Shown in pieces: positions 1 to 12,732 of a DNA stretch of 64,000 bases (the first letter of the stretch is position 1; every line of letters starts with the position of its first letter). This stretch comes from Embiotoca jacksoni (lineage: Eukaryota; Chordata; Actinopteri; Embiotocidae). The notes beneath the pieces are model-generated. The model had not been told where the DNA came from and searched no databases. It saw only the letters and a program-made list of their open reading frames with translations. Both the position numbers and the translations under genes were made by a program. The stretch is taken from the NCBI GenBank assembly GCA_022577435.1, contig JAKOON010000007.1:10052926-10116925 (forward strand), written 5' to 3'.

Positions 1-921
1 ATTCTGAGCTCACATTTCATTACTGTATGGAGAGAAACCAGCAGGTTACCGAGGGCGCAATGTTTGCTTTGTTCGCAAGAAGCAAATAACATTGGTCAGT
101 TCCATTAAAACCTTCCAGAGTATGAACAAGATTCAACAGGCAAGCCAAAGTGTGAGACTTAAAAGGGACACCAAACACCACCAAAAGGATTAAAAAAAAA
201 GAATTAGAAAAAGGGGATTTGTGATCTAACACTCTGCTGTGGATGGGTATAGCCTAAAATAACACAGCGTAAGGATCGAGATTTTGCTACCCGTCAGACT
301 ACTCAAATTTTAAAACATATATACTTGAAGAAGATGTATGACAGATGAACAACCAGACTCTTAAAAGTAGGTCATAGCATGACTTACAAGATCCATGTTC
401 TTTCCAGTAAACAATTAAAGAGTCTGTCTGAACGGACTTAAACACAATAAGAATATCTAAGAATATGAGCCACGTGTAAATCACCCCCCGCACTCCCCCA
501 CCACACACGTCAAATCAAAATTACAGTTTGCATCATTAAAAAAAAAAGCAGATTTGACTGGTTAATAATTCCTGCAAAGATGCTGGCAATGGCTGAATGT
601 TCTGTGAGAATCAAATTAACTGGAAGCAAATACATGTTTCAAGAATAAAAATCCACCAGAAACAATTCCCCGAAGTGTGTCAAGAATGGCTAAGGGCAGC
701 CCTAGAGGTAGCTAATGGCAACTGCATAATGTGCGCAACAGTCAAAACATAGCCAGCACTGATCAAGAAATTGAGGTTGGTATCAGGATTGTGTGAAAAT
801 TCGTTTTCTATATTTTTAAAAGGTTATTTCCCAACTTCACAATGAAAATCAAATATAGTACAAAAGCGAGTATAGCAGGTTTTTCTGATGAAGGAATGGT
901 TCAAATATTTGATGCGCTTAC
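1..921. other. Non-coding DNA downstream of gamma exon gv7
   Basis: This is the intron side of the gv7 splice donor. I see no exon with the gamma constant-domain signature, so the gamma constant exons lie outside the window. The stretch is AT-rich with short A runs (near 190 and 540), and nothing else is recognisable. Confidence 0.6.
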
Positions 922-3324
922 CTCAGGAGAGGCATCACCATCTCCAAATACGTCAGCAAAGTCTGATGGACTTTTCCTCAGAGTCTGGTCAGCAGGCAGC
1001 GTGTTGTCATTGTAAGACGTCACAAACTTAAAGTCACTGGTTCTGGAACCTGTTGTCAGGTAGGCGTCATAGTTGTAAGCGCTGCGTAAAGTTCCTGTGC
1101 CGTCAACATCTGCGTAATTAGGAGGGAGATAAGCGCTGGGGATGGCAACTGCTCCGTCAAACAACAGTCTGGGCTTTCTCCTGCGACAAAACCTCACACC
1201 GAGGATGATGATGATGAAGGTCAGAAAAAAGGTGGACACAGACACCAGCGCGATGATCAGGTAAGAGGTCAATTTAGAGTTCTTCTCATCGTAAGAAATA
1301 TCTTTCAGTTCTGGCACCTCAGCCAAGTTATCAGAAATAAGTAAATACATGGAACAGGTGGCAGAGAGAGAGGGCTGTCCGTTATCTTTCACTGACACAA
1401 TAAGGTTCTGTTTCATGCTGTCAGATTCAGAAATGTCCCGCTGGATCCTGATCTCTCCGCTGTGGACACCAATAGTGAAAAGTCCCGGATCAGTGGATTT
1501 GACTATATGATAGGACAGCCAGGCGTTCTGTCCGGAGTCCGCGTCCACCGCTATCACTTTGGACACCAGAGAGCCTCCGTGTGCAGCTTTGGGGACCAGC
1601 TCGGTCATGAAGGAGTTGCCCTCCGGGGCGGGGTACAGTATCTGAGGAGAGTTGTCGTTCACATCCGATATGAAAACACTGACGGTCACGTTGCTGCTGA
1701 GCGGAGGAGAACCGTTGTCTCTGGCCATCACGTGGACTTTAAAACTCCTGAACTGTTCATAATCAAACGACCTCACAGCGTGGATCACCCCCGTGTCTCC
1801 GTTAACAGACAGATAGGAGGACACCGGGGCACCGTTCACCTCACCAGGTAACAGAGAATAAATCACTGTACCGTTTTGTCTCCAGTCGGGGTCTCCAGCA
1901 GTAACGGAACATAAAGTGGAGCCAGGTTTGTTATTTTCAGTCACATATGTGCTGTACGACTGTTCCTCAAACACAGGTGGGTTGTCGTTGATGTCAGCTA
2001 CAGATAACTGAACAGTTTTAGAGGAGGACAGAGGTGGAGAGCCCTCGTCAGTGGCGGTGATTGTAATGTTGTAATCAGACACTAGTTCACGGTCCAGTTG
2101 TCCTGTGGTCACCAGAGAATAATAGTTTTTAATAGAAGGAACCAATTTAAAAGGGACACCCTGCTGAATGGAGCAGCGGACCTGTCGGTTATTCTCAGAG
2201 TCTCTGTCCTGCACGTTAATGATGCCCACCTCTGTACCAGGAGACACGTTCTCAGGTATGGGGTTAGACAGGGATTTCAAACTGATTGCTGGTGGATTGT
2301 CATTGACATCCGATACATCTATAATTACTGTACAATATGAGGTCAGACCAGGTCCGTCTTTTGCTCTTATTCGTAGTTCAATTGAAGTCTCCGTTTCATA
2401 ATCAATAGAACCAATTACTTTTATCTCCCCTGTCTTATGATCAAGTGAGAACAAAGAGACATGATCATCAGATACATGATCAAAATTATATGTAATATCC
2501 CCATTAGGTCCCGTGTCTGCATCAGTAGCGCTCACTGTAACCACTACAGTGTCTAAAGGAGAGTTTTCGGGCAGACTGGCTTTATAAACGGCCTGACTGA
2601 AAACTGGGGCGTTATCATTAGCATCCAGTACAGTGACGTGTATGATGGCGGTACCCGATCTCTGAGGTGATCCCCCATCTAAAGCTGTAAGCACCAATTT
2701 CAGTTCTTTCTCTTTCTCTCGGTCTAATTCTTTTACCAAAACTAGTTCGGAGTGTTTCCGTCCATTCACCTCTGTATCCACATTAATGGTGAAATGCTCA
2801 TTGTTTTGTACATTGTAGCGTTGTACAGCATTTGTACCGATATCTGCATCATGGGCTTCAGTCAGTAAGAATCTAGCTCCCTTAACGGCTGATTCTCTTA
2901 TTTCAAATGAAATCAAGTCCTCACTAAACTCGGGGGTGTTGTCGTTTATATCCTGCACATGAATACTGATGCGCTGGAGCTCCAAAGGGTTTTCCAAAAC
3001 AAGCTCCTCTTTTAAAATGCAGGTCGCCTTCTTACCACAAAGACTTTCCCTGTCGATCCTGTCGGTAACAATCAAATCTCCAGTGCTCAGATTGATATCA
3101 CAATACCTTTTATCATTCCTGTCTGTGTCAATGCGAGCTTTACGCGATGAAAGTGTGGCAGTCCCGAGGCCGAGATCTTTGGCTATATTTCCAATCACAG
3201 AGCCGCGTTTCATCTCCTCTGCGACAGAGTAGCTCACATCTCCATACGCGAAATGCAGGCTGATGAAAAGGAAAACCACACAATAGCGATTGATGGAAAA
3301 TCGTCTGTACACTTTAGTCCCCAT
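922..3324 (-). CDS. pcdhg: Gamma-type clustered protocadherin variable exon gv7 (3'-most in window)
   Basis: This single large exon encodes 801 residues of a homophilic neuronal adhesion receptor. The start was set at the ATG ending at 3324 (MGTKVYRR), because a signal peptide of about 28 residues ending FAYG follows at once; an in-frame ATG at 3495 would add 57 residues without signal character. The mature protein begins DVSYSV. Six cadherin repeats of about 105 residues follow, with calcium motifs LDRE, DINDN and DANDN. A membrane helix lies at about 685-710 and a 91-residue cytoplasmic part follows, with CRRRKPR just inside the membrane. The exon ends SPE in phase 0 at a GAG|GTAAGC donor. 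EC1-EC3 are private to this copy; from about residue 350 on it is nearly identical to the other six. One private change is TAGDPDW where the others have TARDP. It must splice to gamma constant exons outside the window. Confidence 0.93.
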
Positions 3325-3510
3325 GGTCGGCCAGACTTTCATCTCTCCCTTGCAAAAGACGGTTGTATTCCTCCTTGTCGATAAATAACCGACTATAATC
3401 CCAATGTTGGCCTTTTGTAACGTCCTGCAGCCAGAGACACACCGCACCACAATAACGCTTTTCAATGGTGGAAAAGAATGGATGAAGCGATGCACACTTT
3501 CTTACTTTGT

Positions 3511-3532
3511 TGATGCACAGTGACACCAAGAG
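3511..3532 (-). promoter_or_regulatory. Degenerate CGCT-type conserved sequence element of gv7
   Basis: It sits about 190 bp before the gv7 ATG, the same position as in the other gamma exons, and reads cacagtgacacc where they read aacagcgacacc. The CG of the core is TG here, which is the product expected from deamination of a methylated CpG. The GTGGGTGGAG box found in five other promoters is not seen nearby. Confidence 0.5.
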
Positions 3533-6494
3533 TTTCAATGAGTTATAGCAGTGAAAACTCAAACAAGCTGGCAACATCACAGGCTCTATCAAGGAGCAAC
3601 TTTTTGTTTTTCAGTCACGATTTGATTATTACAAGGACGCTGTGATATTTAATAGTTATCATTACAAATGGCCAAGCGTCTGTTGTAATTGCCTTTCCTA
3701 CTGTGTGTGAATGCCTTCTCTGTAGAGGCTGCAGTGTTATTTGACTACTGAATATTTTTTTTCTGCATAGCATTCATAAGCCATCTGTAAAACAAATGTA
3801 TGTCAGACGGCAAAACACACTCGTCCACAACTCAACGCTATTTGATTATTTCTTAAACATGTGAATCGTCTATCACAACTGAAATGTTGTACAGACACTG
3901 AGATTAAATGAAAATACAACACATCTTTGTGTCATAAAGCAAAGCTGAATCGAATAAGGTTAAATAACAATGACACACAATACACAGCATTAATTATCAA
4001 CTATATCTTCTAAAAAGACTTTAAGTGAGACCAGTATGACCCATCTCTGCATCATAGAAAAAAACAGAGCAGTGCTTGGCAGTTAATTAAGGGAAAAACA
4101 TGAAAATATTACTGCAGTGTTTTTAGGATGGAAAGATTTTTTTTTTAAGCATTTGCATATTCAAACAGTGATAGATGTGATTAAGAAAACATTTCATTAT
4201 TTCTTGCACAGTCCATCAAAAATACCAAATCAATTATTACAAGTGATACCCAACATACTCATTTAATTGTTGAAGAATACTGCCTATAATTTATCCCATT
4301 GAAATTGTTAAACAGCCCACCTTAAACTAAAAACACAAATATAATCATCCACTATCACACTCATTATACTGCCAGTCTATATTTAAAGTTACACCAAATA
4401 AAAGTCTTAATCTATAAGAGGACAACAACTTTCACTTCCAAGTGTATGTTCAAGCAAAGACCTTCTGAATGAACCTCATCTTGTAACACATACATGCATT
4501 TTCAAAGACAGCAACTTCCAAGCTAAAAAAAAAAAAATTCCTGCACAGTGAGTACATGCATGAGAAACAAGCAAGCTCAGGTCCCTTACCATGAGGTAAC
4601 TACTGCATATTCCAAAGAAACAACAAACACTTTCCCATGCAATGCTTGACAAACTGATGTAAATCCCCAAAGCACTGAACAACAAAAAAAAAATGTCTGC
4701 AGGTCATGAAAACAGGCTGGCTATGATGGAAATCCCCAACTCAATGATAAAATGAATGTATAAATGCCAGTGATGATTAAAATTTTCCTAATGGACAACA
4801 TATTGGTGTAACAACAGAATGTCAGAGTTGATCAAATACTGTATGAACTGAAGCCATTAGTTTGACAGCATAGCCCTTCAGTAAATTATACTTAATTGTT
4901 GCCTCAGCACAAAGAGCTTCATTTATACAGTCAAAGTTATTTTCCAAGAAAAAAAAAAAAAAAACAATTGTGACAAATGCTTAGAAATTGTAAAATCGAA
5001 ATAAAAAACTTGACAAGTTTACGTTGTGGTCATATTTTGAACAACAGTTTACCTTGTCCTAGATATTCGAGCAATCACCACCAAAAGTGTGGTAAGCAGG
5101 AACATAAGTCTTAAAATCCCAAATTTGAAAAGTTTTGATGTGTTGCTTTTAATTTGTTGACTCTGAGTGAAAAATATACAAGAATAGGAGCAGGGCACAA
5201 TCAGGAATAGGGCTCCCACACTCTAAATGTTTATATCATAAAAGTATGACAGACAAACAAATGTACCGACAGTCCAAATGCAATCTACTTTCATGACTAC
5301 AACTATTTGAATAATCAGAAAATATAACTATTTTCCCCAAAAAAGAGACTGACGATACCATACAGCTGTTGCTCCTATACTTTACTTCATCTTTACTTCT
5401 CATCCAGTATGTATTCAATCTCATGCATCACTTGGTTAAACATTAAGTGTTAACCTAACATATTTCAAAACCCAAATAACTTATTTTTGCTCAACTGTGA
5501 AAGTTAACAAAAGAGTTAACTTTTTGTTATTCCTATTAAGTAAAAGAAAAAGAGAGATATTGGAGACTGCAAACAAAGTCAGCCAATACTACTGATTAAG
5601 TGACAAAAAAAGAGCAGTCAATTTTCAAAAAAATTTCACAATTTTATACAACTGCAGTAAGAAGGTTGACATTTAAATGCTGGGTAGTCACAGAACTTAA
5701 AAGTTTAAATGTAAGGGGTTTTAAGTTGGAATGGCTTAATCAAACTAGCAATGCCTTTATATGACAGCTGATTAAAAAACCTGCTATGGCATGAAGTAGA
5801 ACATGTAAAAAACACAATTTGTGAAGACATTGCCCAGTTTACGTAATGGTGCATGAAGTACAGCCGCTTCAATTATTCGGCCACTGATTAATCAGAACTT
5901 AAAACTGTAACTGCATGTTTACAACAAAGCTACTATTCGTTGCATTTTGCAAGTTTCAACATAGATACTGATGCGTTATGAAAGAGAATTACCTCAAGAA
6001 TATGCAGATGCAACTGCACAGATGACTACAGTATTGTAAGTATTTGGGATTAAGCAACAGTATTGCTTCTAATCAATAATGAGCAGAAAAGTAAAATTTA
6101 GGAAAGATTTAGGAAAGTACAATGAATAAATAAATAGAGATGATAAATATAGAAGCTGTATATTAAAAATTAAAAAAAAAATTGAACAGTTATATCACTG
6201 CTATGTAAGTACAGAACTGGTCTGCCCAAAGTAGGTCAAACAAACTTGAATAAACTTGAACTGAAACAAGACTGATAAATATATGGCAAAGTATCCAAAA
6301 TCCGCATCATAACATGTGATCTTATTAGCAGCAATGAACAACAGCAAAGTCCCTGTGGAATAAGGCTACGGTACACCAGGGACCATCTATGTCTCCAAAT
6401 GGTAACTGCAATTTTCCAGTTCAATTAAAAATAAAAAACAAATTTAAAAAAAAAGTGGATTGTGCAAAATCACAAAAGCATGACAGGTGCCTAC
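3533..6494. other. Spacer between gv6 and gv7, no gene seen
   Basis: About 3 kb of AT-rich sequence with several A runs (for example near 4530 and 4950). I recognise no coding segment, no transposon ends and no protocadherin relic. Open frames here are short and lack codon structure. Confidence 0.55.
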
Positions 6495-8891
6495 CTCGAG
6501 GGCCTCCTCTGACTGGCCAAATGCGTCAGCAAAGTCTGATGGACTTTTCCTCAGAGTCTGGTCAGCAGGCAGCGTGTTGTCATTGTAAGACGTCACAAAC
6601 TTAAAGTCACTGGTTCTGGAACCTGTTGTCAGGTACGCGTCATAGTTGTAAGCGCTGCGTAAAGTTCCTGTGCCGTCAACATCTGCGTAATTAGGAGGGA
6701 GATAAGCGCTGGGGATGGCAACTGCTCCGTCAAACAACAGTCTGGGCTTTCTCCTGCGACAAAACCTCACACCGAGGATGATGATGATGAAGGTCAGAAA
6801 AAAGGTGGACACAGACACCAGCGCGATGATCAGATAAGAAGTCAGTTTGGAATTCTTCTCATCGTAAGAAATATCTTTCAGTTCTGGCACCTCAGCCAAG
6901 TTATCAGAAATAAGTAAATACATGGAACAGGTGGCAGAGAGAGAGGGCTGTCCGTTATCTTTCACTGACACAATAAGGTTCTGTTTCATGCTGTCAGATT
7001 CAGAAATGTCCCGCTGGGTCCTGATCTCTCCGCTGTGGAGACCAATAATGAAAAGTCCCGGATCAGTGGATTTGACTATATGATAGGACAGCCAGGCGTT
7101 CTGTCCGGAGTCCGCGTCCACCGCTATCACTTTGGACACCAGAGAGCCTCCGTGTGCAGCTTTGGGGATCAGCTCGGTCATGAAGGAGTTGCCCTCCGGG
7201 GCGGGGTACAGTATCTGAGGAGAGTTGTCGTTCACATCCGATATGAACACACTGACGGTCACGTTGCTGCTGAGCGGAGGAGAACCGTTGTCTCTGGCCA
7301 TCACGTGGACTTTAAAACTCCTGAACTGTTCATAATCAAACGACCTCACAGCGTGGATCACCCCCGTGTCTCCGTTAACAGACAGATAGGAGGACACCGG
7401 GGCACCGTTCACCTCACCAGGTAACAGAGAATAAATCACTGTCCCGTTTTGTCTCCAGTCGGGGTCTCGAGCAGTAACGGAACATAAAGTGGAGCCAGGT
7501 TTGTTATTTTCAGTCACATATGTGCTGTACGACTGTTCCTCAAACACAGGTGGGTTGTCGTTGATGTCAGCTACAGATAACTGAACAGTTTTAGAGGAGG
7601 ACAGAGGTGGAGAGCCTTCGTCAGTGGCGGTGATTGTAATGTTGTAATCAGACACTAGTTCACGGTCCAGTTGTCCTGTGGTCACCAGAGAATAATAGTT
7701 TTTAATAGAAGGGACCAACTTAAAAGGGACACCCTGCTGAATGGAGCAGCGGACCTGTTGGTTATTGCCCGAGTCTGCATCCTGAACATTAATGATGCCC
7801 ACCTCTGTACCAGGTGACACGCTCTCAGGTACGGGGTTTGCTAATGAATTCATGTTAATTATTGGGGCATTGTCATTAACGTCAGTTATATCTATTACTA
7901 CTTTTGCTTCTGTGGAAAGGCCATATCCATCCTTCCCCTCAATTAGCAATTCGAATTTTGATTCTTCTTCGTGGTCAATATTTTTTTCGACTGTAATTTC
8001 ACCAGTTAATTCATTTAATGAAAATATTTGTTTTGCGATATCACTTATTCCACTGAATTCATATGTTACTTTACCATTGACGCCTTCATCTGCATCAGTA
8101 GCACTAACCGTCACTACTACAGTCTCTAAAGGAGAGTTTTCAGGTACAGTGGCCTGATAGACGCCTTGGCTGAACACCGGGGCGTTATCGTTAGCGTCCA
8201 GTACAATGATGTTAATGACTGCAGTGCCTGATTTTTGAGGATTACCGCCATCGACGGCTGTCAGCATTAAAGCCACTTCTTGCTGTTCTTCACGATCTAA
8301 TTCTTTATCTAAAACTATCTCACTGTATTTTGTACCAACAGAATTGGTGAGGACATTTAGAACAAAATAATTGTTGTTTTGCAAAATATAATTTTGAACA
8401 GCGTTTTGTCCAATGTCTGCATCGCGTGCCGCATTTATTCTATAGTGAGACCCTTTGGGAGCTGATTCGCGTATTTCCAGTTTAACAGCATCCTTAACAA
8501 AAACTGGTGGATTGTCATTAATATCCTGAATTTGCAAAGATATCCGGTGAGATTCGAGCGGGTTCTCAAGTACCAGCTCAAATTTTAAATGGCATGAGAT
8601 CTTTGCTCCGCAAAGCTCCTCTCGATTGATCCGATCCGCAACAACCAGTTCCCCGGTATCAGCATCTATCTCGCAATAATGTTTACGGTTTCCCTCGAGT
8701 ACAATTCGAGCCTTCCGAGGTGAAAGTCTGCTTACTTGAAGCCCGAGATCCTTGGCTATGTTTCCGATCACTGATCCGCGTTTCATTTCCTCCGCAAAAG
8801 AATAGCTCACATCACCGTAAGACAGCTGTAATCCTAAAAGCCAAAAAAGTGAGCCGCAAACAAGCTTCACTGTAAATCCAATGTAGGCCAT
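6495..8891 (-). CDS. pcdhg: Gamma-type clustered protocadherin variable exon gv6
   Basis: The exon encodes 799 residues. The start MAYIGFTV at 8891 opens a signal peptide of about 26 residues ending LSYG, and the mature protein begins DVSYSF. Six cadherin repeats follow, with the calcium motifs LDRE and DxNDN; EC1 has the family CxxxxxC pair (CGAKISC). The membrane segment is about 683-708. The tail ends EEALE in phase 0 at a GAG|GTAGGC donor. The end differs from most paralogues (LE instead of SPE). EC1-EC3 are distinctive, for example the TVPENSPLET stretch and an acidic EC3 with the run EEESKFEL. From EC4 onward it merges with the common sequence, with small private changes (RTQRD, LIPKAA). 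It is predicted to splice to the gamma constant exons outside the window. Confidence 0.94.
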
Positions 8892-9008
8892 CCTTCAGTA
8901 ATCGAAATGAACCACACAAAAAGGACGTGATCACAATCCTCAAGAACAGAGGAATATCTCAGTCATTCAAGACAAATGGTGTGGTAACAAACAATGAACA
9001 GCAAAAAT

Positions 9009-9082
9009 GTGGGTGGACACGTCTGAAGGTCTCATATGGACTATATTTCAGTTTTCGACTGGTAGACAGCGACACTCACAGC
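9009..9082 (-). promoter_or_regulatory. gv6 promoter: CGCT element plus GT-rich box
   Basis: The CGCT element is at 9061-9082 (plus strand ggtagacagcgacactcaca), about 170 bp before the ATG. A box reading GTGGGTGGAC is at 9009-9018. The gap between them is about 50 bp, against about 30 bp in four paralogues. In mammals the equivalent element is a CTCF-binding site needed for promoter choice; that role is inferred here. Confidence 0.7.
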
Positions 9083-9770
9083 ATGTCCGGAAGATCGCAA
9101 ACTACAATCCCTCAGCAAGTTAATACAGAGCATGCAACTTAGTTTATGAGAGCCCACAGACAGACATGTTGTATTGAATTGTATAACGTTATTTCAACAA
9201 AATGTGTAACTTATATATGTATGAGGTCAAAAACTATAAGAAAAGCCATACAGAATACTTCAACTTGACATAACATCCCTCAAAATGCAGCCTAAAACAT
9301 TATATAAAGCTGAATGCACACTTCTCCTGCAAATTAATAAAACAGTATGAGGCACAAAGGCAGAAAGTCATGACTGTACGGTCAAAGTGCATTGCAAAAT
9401 GTTTTTTGTCTATCACTGTATGAATAAAAATCGAGAATGGTGTCCAAAAGTAGAAAACTGAACGATTTCTTCAAAGATAAAGCTGTTTCACAAAAAGAAA
9501 ACACCAAATGGATGTAAATGGTATAGAAATAGAAATCTTTAAATTTTTTCTGTAGTTATGCAAAAGGTTTGTTTCATTAACAATAAGATTTCAAACAAAA
9601 TAGTGTCACGATAAGTTTCAGAGATATTTGCTGTGATCAGGACCATGGATAGCGACAGATTATACAATTAATGTGACAATTTGCCCTTCTAAACATTGTA
9701 AATACAGCTATTAAAACTATTTTTCATCTGATGCACTTCAGAAACATTCAGCAGACTCTCATACTTTAAT

Positions 9771-9823
9771 CTCAGTCTGCTCAGAGGGTAGCGTGTTGTC
9801 ATTGTACGATGTCATACATTTAC
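9771..9823 (-). pseudogene. Relic of a protocadherin cytoplasmic tail (SYNDNTLP motif)
   Basis: On the minus strand this reads a peptide like CMTSYNDNTLPSEQT, clearly related to the VTSYNDNTLPADQT motif of the gamma tails. Open sequence on either side does not continue as a tail. It lies downstream of the neighbouring tail relic at 9890-9934, which is the reverse of the order inside one exon, so it probably derives from a different lost copy. Confidence 0.65.
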
Positions 9824-9889
9824 CCTAAATGATAAAGTTTGGCCTCTGAAGCGTGTATAACACAGATTACTTTATATTGGATGTCTTAC

Positions 9890-9934
9890 CTGGAAAGAAT
9901 CGTCAGAGTCCTCAAAACCCTCGAGAAAGTCTGT
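9890..9934 (-). pseudogene. Relic 3' end of a lost variable exon with intact splice donor
   Basis: The minus strand reads TDFLEGFEDSDDSFQ followed directly by CAG|GTAAGA. This is the layout of a protocadherin variable-exon end (compare SDFADVFG...SPE plus donor), but no upstream cadherin sequence is attached. It is most likely the stump of a deleted variable exon between gv5 and gv6. A functional mini-exon cannot be excluded, since the donor looks good and the frame stays open for some codons upstream. Confidence 0.55.
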
Positions 9935-10147
9935 TTGACTCAAGTATGCATCAATCTTAAATTTGTCAGTAAATGATATTAATTCGAAATGTAAAACATG
10001 AAATAAAATGTGTGAAATTCAAGGCCAAAATACATTTCTTATATCTGTTAACACGAGTCACGATTGATTATTCGATGCACAACACTGTCAAACAAGTAAC
10101 TGGAAAATATATTAAAATACTTGTGAATAAGTCAAATTAATCCTACC
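9934..10147 (-). repeat. 3'-flank duplication shared by gv5 and gv3 (copy 1)
   Basis: These roughly 214 bp just past the gv5 splice donor match 17942-18157 beyond gv3 almost base for base, with a 2-base indel and a few substitutions. The match stops abruptly near 9934. The two genes are not adjacent and their EC1-EC3 regions differ, so this marks a conversion or duplication tract running from the exon into the intron. Confidence 0.85.
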
Positions 10148-12537
10148 TCTGGAGATCCATCTGACTCTCCAAAGACATCAGCAAAGTCTGATGGACTCTT
10201 CCTCAGAGTCTGGTCAGCAGGCAGCGTGTTGTCATTGTAAGACGTCACAAACTTAAAGTCACTGGTTCTAGAACCTGTTGTCAGGTAGGCGTCATAGTTG
10301 TAAGCGCTGCGTAAAGTTCCTGTGCCGTCAACATCTGCGTAATTAGGAGGGAGATAAGCGCTGGGGATGGCAACTGCTCCATCAAACAACAGTCTGGGCT
10401 TCCTCCTGCGACAAAACCTCACACCGAGGATGATGATGATGAAGGTCAGAAAAAAGGTGGACACAGACACCAGCGCGATGATCAGGTAAGAGGTCAGTTT
10501 GGAATTCTTCTCATCGTAAGAAATATCTTTCAGTTCTGGCACCTCAGCCAAGTTATCAGAAATAAGTAAATACATGGAACAGGTGGCAGAGAGAGAGGGC
10601 TGTCCGTTATCTTTCACTGACACAATAAGGTTCTGTTTCATGCTGTCAGATTCAGAAATGTCCCGCTGGATCCTGATCTCTCCGCTGTGGACACCAATAC
10701 TGAAAAGTCCCGGATCAGTGGATTTGACTATATGATAGGACAGCCAGGCGTTCTGTCCGGAGTCCGCGTCCACAGCTATCACTTTGGACACCAGAGAGCC
10801 TCCGTGTGCAGCTTTGGGGACCAGCTCGGTCATGAAGGAGTTGCCCTCCGGGGCGGGGTACAGTATCTGAGGAGAGTTGTCGTTCACATCCGATATGAAC
10901 ACACTGACGGTCACGTTGCTGCTGAGCGGAGGAGAACCGTTGTCTCTGGCCATCACGTGGACTTTAAAACTCCTGAACTGTTCATAATCAAACGACCTCA
11001 CAGCGTGGATCACCCCCGTGTCTCCGTTAACAGACAGATAGGAGGACACCGGGGCACCGTTCACCTCACCAGGTAACAGAGAATAAATCACTGTACCGTT
11101 TTGTCTCCAGTCGGGGTCTCGAGCAGTAACGGAACATAAAGTGGAGCCAGGTTTGTTATTTTCAGTCACATATGTGCTGTACGACTGTTCCTCAAACACA
11201 GGTGGGTTGTCGTTGATGTCAGCTACAGATAACTGAACAGTTTTAGAGGAGAACAGAGGTGGAGAGCCCTCGTCAGTGGCGGTGATTGTAATGTTGTAAT
11301 CAGACACTAGTTCACGGTCCAGTTGTCCTGTGGTCACCAGAGAATAATAGTTTTTAATAGAAGGAACCAATTTAAAAGGGACACCCTGCTGGATGGAGCA
11401 GCGGACCTGTCGGTTATTTTCAGAGTCTCTATCCTGCACGTTAATGATGCCCACCTCTGTACCAGGTGACACGTTCTCAGGTATGGTGTTCATCATAGAT
11501 TTCATATATATGACTGGAGCATTGTCATTAACATCAGTGATATCAATCATTACTTTAGCATCAGATGAAAGTCCGTAACCATCTTTGGCATCAATGCGCA
11601 TTTCATACTTTGAGTTGCTCTCGAAATCAAGTGCTCCTTTGACTTTTATCTCCCCAGTTTTACCGTTCAGTGAGAACACCTTTTTAGCCCTTTCTGAAAT
11701 GCGACTAAATTCATATGTCACCTCTCCATTTGCTCCCTCGTCTGCGTCAGTGGCACTTACAGTTAGGACTACAGTATCAACATTAGAAGTTTCAGGTAGA
11801 CTGGCTTTGTAAACGGCCTGATCAAACACAGGCGCGTTATCATTAGCATCCAGCACCGTCACGTGAATAATGGCAGTTCCTGATCTCTGTGGATCCCCAC
11901 CATCAACTGCAGTGAGCACGAAATTTAAATCATGTTCTTTTTCGCGATCTAGCTCTTTGTCTAACACCAACTCGACGTTCTTAGATCCATCAGCGTCGTC
12001 TCGAAAAGATAAAATAAAATTGTCATTCTTTTGTAAATTATATTGTTTAACTGTATTTTGTCCAATGTCGAGGTCGTGTGCTTCGTTGACACGATATCGA
12101 GCTCCTCTACTGGCTGATTCTGTTATTTCCAATTTAACTGCATCTTTTGGAAAAACGGGTGAATTGTCATTTACATCTTGAATAAGCAGCGAAATGCGGT
12201 GTAGCTCCAAAGGGCTCTCTAGGACTAATTCAAATTTAAGCATGCACGAAACCTTCTCCCCGCACAGCTCCTCTCTGTCGATCCTTTCCCTGATGACAAA
12301 ATTCCCTGTTTTTAGATCAATAGCGCAGTAATGCTGGTCGTTTTCTTCTGTATCAATGCGGGCTTTACGAGTGAACAATTCCCCTATTTCCAATCCGAGA
12401 TCCTTGGCAATATTTCCAACAACGGATCCGGGCCTCATCTCCTCCGGTACAGAATAGCTGAGGTCTGCAGTGGTGATATGGACAAAGAAAGAACATCCAA
12501 AGACAAAAAACAGAAACGATTGTCCGTTAAAGCCCAT
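10147..12537 (-). CDS. pcdhg: Gamma-type clustered protocadherin variable exon gv5
   Basis: The exon encodes 797 residues. The start at 12537 (MGFNGQSF) gives a signal peptide of about 24 residues ending TTA, with mature DLSYSV. Six EC repeats follow, with complete calcium motifs (LDREKE, DVNDN, DANDN). The membrane helix is about 681-706. The cytoplasmic end is ESDGSPE at a GAG|GTAGGA donor, phase 0. The tail end is identical to that of gv3, and the similarity continues into the intron. EC1-EC3 are private (for example PETSNVDTVVLT in EC3). In the homogenised part it has PPLFSSK where others have PPLSSSK. It is predicted to splice to gamma constant exons outside the window. Confidence 0.94.
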
Positions 12538-12677
12538 TGTTTATCCCGAGAAGATACAGATACGCAAGTGTCCCTTCTGCTGAGAAAATCCCAGAACAAT
12601 TGTAAAAGAATCAAGGCACACCGCTTATACAACAATAGCCGCTCTGCTTTTAATGCAATTCCTGCTTCTTTTTTTTT

Positions 12678-12732
12678 GTGGGTGGAGAGAGTAACCTCCT
12701 CATATCTGCAAGTGAGCAGCGACGCCGTGAGT
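12678..12732 (-). promoter_or_regulatory. gv5 promoter: CGCT element plus GT-rich box
   Basis: The CGCT element is at 12711-12732 (plus strand agtgagcagcgacgccgtga), about 175 bp before the ATG. GTGGGTGGAG is at 12678-12687, about 30 bp downstream of the element in the transcribed direction. Order and spacing match gv1, gv2 and gv3. Confidence 0.75.

Noticed and set aside
1462..1851. A 129-codon open frame on the plus strand, repeated at the same place opposite every gamma exon (7035, 10687, 14515, 18697, 24670, 28351)
   Set aside because: It is antisense to the homogenised EC5-EC6 block. Its conservation follows from near-identity of the coding strand, and it resembles no known protein.
3324..3495. 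An extended N-terminus for gv7 starting at 3495
   Set aside because: The extra 57 residues precede the signal peptide, and the start would lie only about 16 bases from the promoter element. The ATG at 3324 matches the paralogues.
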